A stretch of 64,000 nt of DNA from Apricaphanius iberus (lineage: Eukaryota; Chordata; Actinopteri; Cyprinodontiformes; Aphaniidae): NCBI GenBank assembly GCA_028564705.1, contig JAPXFQ010000189.1, positions 124,001 to 188,000 of the forward strand, written 5' to 3'. The notes under the pieces were generated by a model that saw only the letters and a list, made by a program, of their open reading frames with translations, did not search any database and was not told where the DNA came from. The translations under genes and the position numbers were made by a program. Shown here piece by piece: positions 61,312 through 64,000 of this stretch; positions within the stretch are counted from its first letter, which is position 1; each line of letters starts with the position of its first letter.

Positions 61312-63128
61312 GTGAGACCTTCGCTCTAGCTAACACTAACCTTAGCTCGCTAGATAACTTTTTACCATCCTGGCTTTTATTTGCTGATTACTCTCATGTT
61401 ACGATGCTATTATTATTATTTGGTTATTTGTATCCTGACAACATTTTTGGTACGGTACAGGGTTGTTATCTTAAATGAAATGTAGGTAAAATGTTATTAG
61501 TACAGTCAATGTTGGACAGATTAGGTAATATCAATCTGGTTTTTCTTCAGGAACGTCGGTTGTTGCTAACCTGACCTTTAAAAAAAAATGTCCACTAAAT
61601 TGGCTGAATTAAATCTGTTTGAATCATATATACGTTAGACAAGGCTTGAGTCTCTGGTTGCTGGGTTTGCTAAAGCTGCTTTCTAAGAGTAAAACAATTT
61701 ATTTTCGATTAAAAAAAATGATATTAAAGAAAAATAAAATGTTGTTCATATTAGCCAGAATTCTTAAGAGTTGTAGACGCCGATGGTTGTGGGCAGGAAG
61801 GATCTTCTGTAGCAGTCTGTATTACAGCAACCCTGAGGAAGCCTCTGACTGATGACGCAATGCTGTTGTGAAGCAGGGTCAACAAAAGGATTGTATGTAT
61901 GCCTTTATTTTACGGTATTTCTTATTAAACTTTGAATTTGAATATGAACAAAAACAACTTTCCAAGTCCCAAGGCTTCCCAATTTGTTCTTTAAAATCCT
62001 CTAGCATTTTGTAATATGGGTGCATCTAAATAATTCTGAACATACCTGAAAAGTAGATGTTATTAATAAAAAAAATACATGTTAACTGATTATTTTAAAA
62101 TCGCTATTAAGTGTGATGAGTCCAGTTTTTCAGAGCTACTATCCTGCTACATTTAGGCTGTGTTCACACTGGAGACAAAAGCACATCAAGTCCAACTGTT
62201 TTTGCCCTTATCAGATCTTTTTAGGACATTCTGAACAGAAGAAATCCGACCCAAGTGACTTTCATATTTGGTGCTAAATATGATACATATCTGATGTCAC
62301 TGACAGGAGACAGACAAATGTTTGAATAAACATGGCCAATACTGGAGCCAGAGCTAGTCCATAGACAGAAAGGGAGGTTTTGGACTTGATTAGTAAAATT
62401 TTTATCTTTTCCGACTGTACATTAATTTACAAAACTGTTTCACAAACACCAAGTAGGCATTTTTACTTCCGTTAACAGAGGGCTGTGAACTGTTGATGCT
62501 GGAGTGTGTTTGTATCGCAATTATAGTGTGAACAACCACACAAAATTTTTTTGGATTTAATAAAAAAAAAAGAATAAAATCAGAATTGAACATTGGGACC
62601 TGCAGTGTGAACCTGAATCAAATTAATGGCTCCTTACCGGGCTCACAGTATATAAATCTGTAACAATATGAATATTCATAAAATGTTTTTCCCTACACAT
62701 CTTGTATTGTAATAATTTTTTAATAAATTTTTTCACAAGAAAGTGTAGAGCAAGCAGTATGTATTGTCTATTTCATGAAGAATAATACATGTACAATAGT
62801 CCTCTGTGAGGTTTTAGGAGAGCTTAAAAGCTTTTATTTGATTAAAGGTTTTTCCTTTTGTGTCTGAAATTTCCCATAAAGCAACATAGCAAACATAATT
62901 TGTATCTGGTGTTTGTTTTTTGTTTTCTTATTGATAAATACTCATGATATTTACTAATGTAACATAGCCCTAGGTTGAACCATTGGACCCTAAAGGCTTC
63001 AGCACAGAGAAGATTTTTATCTGTTTTTGCATCAGTGGGACAGAATGTCTTTGTTGATTCTTGTGTGACACCAACCCAACCCAGCTAAGTTGTAATTTTC
63101 CTCACCGGTTTTGTTCTCCTTTCCAGGC

Positions 63129-63221
63129 ATGATGGAAGGAATTCAGAGCCAGAATCTTAGCTTGGACCCACGGCGGCAGGAACTTCTCGAGGCTCGATTC
63201 ACTGGAGTGGGTGTTGCTAAG
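63129..63221 (+). CDS. tlk2: Tousled-like kinase 2, first coding exon only
   Basis: Nuclear Ser/Thr kinase acting on the ASF1 histone chaperones in replication-coupled chromatin assembly. Only residues 1-31 are in the window: [20 protein letters not shown], then [11 protein letters not shown]. The block [19 protein letters not shown] is the N-terminus of TLK2; TLK1 has a long extension before it and differs after FTGV. The acceptor CTTTCCAG precedes GCATGATG, so the ATG lies two bases into the exon. The donor is GTTGGT after AAG. The kinase domain lies downstream outside the window. The intron after it (63222-64000) shows nothing recognisable. Confidence 0.9.
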
Positions 63222-64000
63222 GTTGGTATACAGTGCTATGGAAAGTATCTGCCTCCTTACAGATTGTTTCAGATCAACAAATTCATTTTATTCACAGATA
63301 AAGGTAACCTGAGTTAATACAAGATCCGATTTTTAAAGGATTTCTTTAATTGAGGAAACAACCTGTCAAACAACCATATCAAAACACAATTAGCATCCTT
63401 CTTAAATTATAAATGAAAACATTAAAGCATGGTACTACCTTTAAATTCCTTAAACAGTGTGAAGTTGGACAAAATCCCAGAAAGCAACACATTAAAGGGA
63501 AAGTTTTTTTTTCAACTTTGACCTTATTTTTAGCAAATATCACGTTCGTTTACTCACCCAGGCAAGTTTGGAGCTACTTGGAGCCATTCAGGAGGAATTT
63601 ATGTCCAGTCACGGTCAGCATATATATATATCCATATTATGGGAGTCAATGGGGGCAGGAGTTTGCAGGGATTATAGAGAAACAAGCCGTTTTACTTCCT
63701 CGTCCAACAATAACTCCAGGATACAAGTTAAATTTCAAGACAAAGTAATACTATATAACACCTACGGTAAGATTTTATCATATATATGTCTCAGAGGTTA
63801 AAAGCTGTGAAATAGCACGATATAGGCCCTTTAAAGAAATGCAGAAAGTCCGGGTTTTTGACATTGCGTAGCCAAAGTCCGGAACAAAGCAGATTGAAAT
63901 GTTGTGATATCTTAACCAGGTGGTTCATGGTGGAAATCCCTCCATTGTGGCAGAATTGAAACAACCCTGCAAAACAAAGTGGACCAAAACTCATTGTTGA

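Overview
This is vertebrate nuclear DNA, almost certainly from a teleost fish. Genes are split by GT-AG introns, the background is AT-rich, and the introns are full of repeats typical of ray-finned fish: Tc1-like relics, hAT-type and palindromic MITEs, LINE fragments, tRNA-derived SINEs and microsatellites. I see no prokaryotic operons, CRISPR arrays, rRNA genes or functional tRNA genes. The species cannot be fixed from the sequence alone.

Layout. (1) Positions 259-18099, minus strand: a complete nine-exon carboxypeptidase N catalytic-chain gene (cpn1). The spliced exons give an open frame of 448 residues with signal peptide, M14 zinc-peptidase domain, transthyretin-like domain and basic tail. 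(2) Positions 18100-26037: a repeat-rich intergenic region between two divergently transcribed genes. It holds a degenerate LINE, Tc1-like and other DNA-transposon relics, MITEs, an (ATT)n tract and a (TG)n tract. (3) Positions 26038-56098, plus strand: a complete fifteen-exon integrin beta-3 gene (itgb3). Its open frame is 792 residues with PSI, hybrid, beta-I, I-EGF, tail, transmembrane and cytoplasmic regions. (4) Positions 56360-60960: intergenic DNA with repeats. (5) Positions about 60960-64000, plus strand: the CpG-bearing 5' end of a tousled-like kinase gene (tlk2), of which only the first coding exon lies in the window.

The genes are not a pathway unit. CPN1 trims C-terminal Lys/Arg from plasma peptides, integrin beta-3 is an adhesion receptor subunit of thrombocytes and other cells, and TLK2 is a nuclear chromatin-assembly kinase.

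I found no convincing new biological system. Best second-look items: a roughly 1.94-kb GC-rich retroposed insert with a T-run and a direct repeat of up to 24 bp in itgb3 intron 7; a decayed retrotransposon in intron 9 with YMDD reverse transcriptase, a CCHC knuckle and a probable restriction-like endonuclease; a SINE nested in an older repeat with a 13-bp target duplication; changes in the integrin specificity loop and C-terminus compared with human beta-3; and an unrecognised short secreted-type ORF inside a cpn1 intron.
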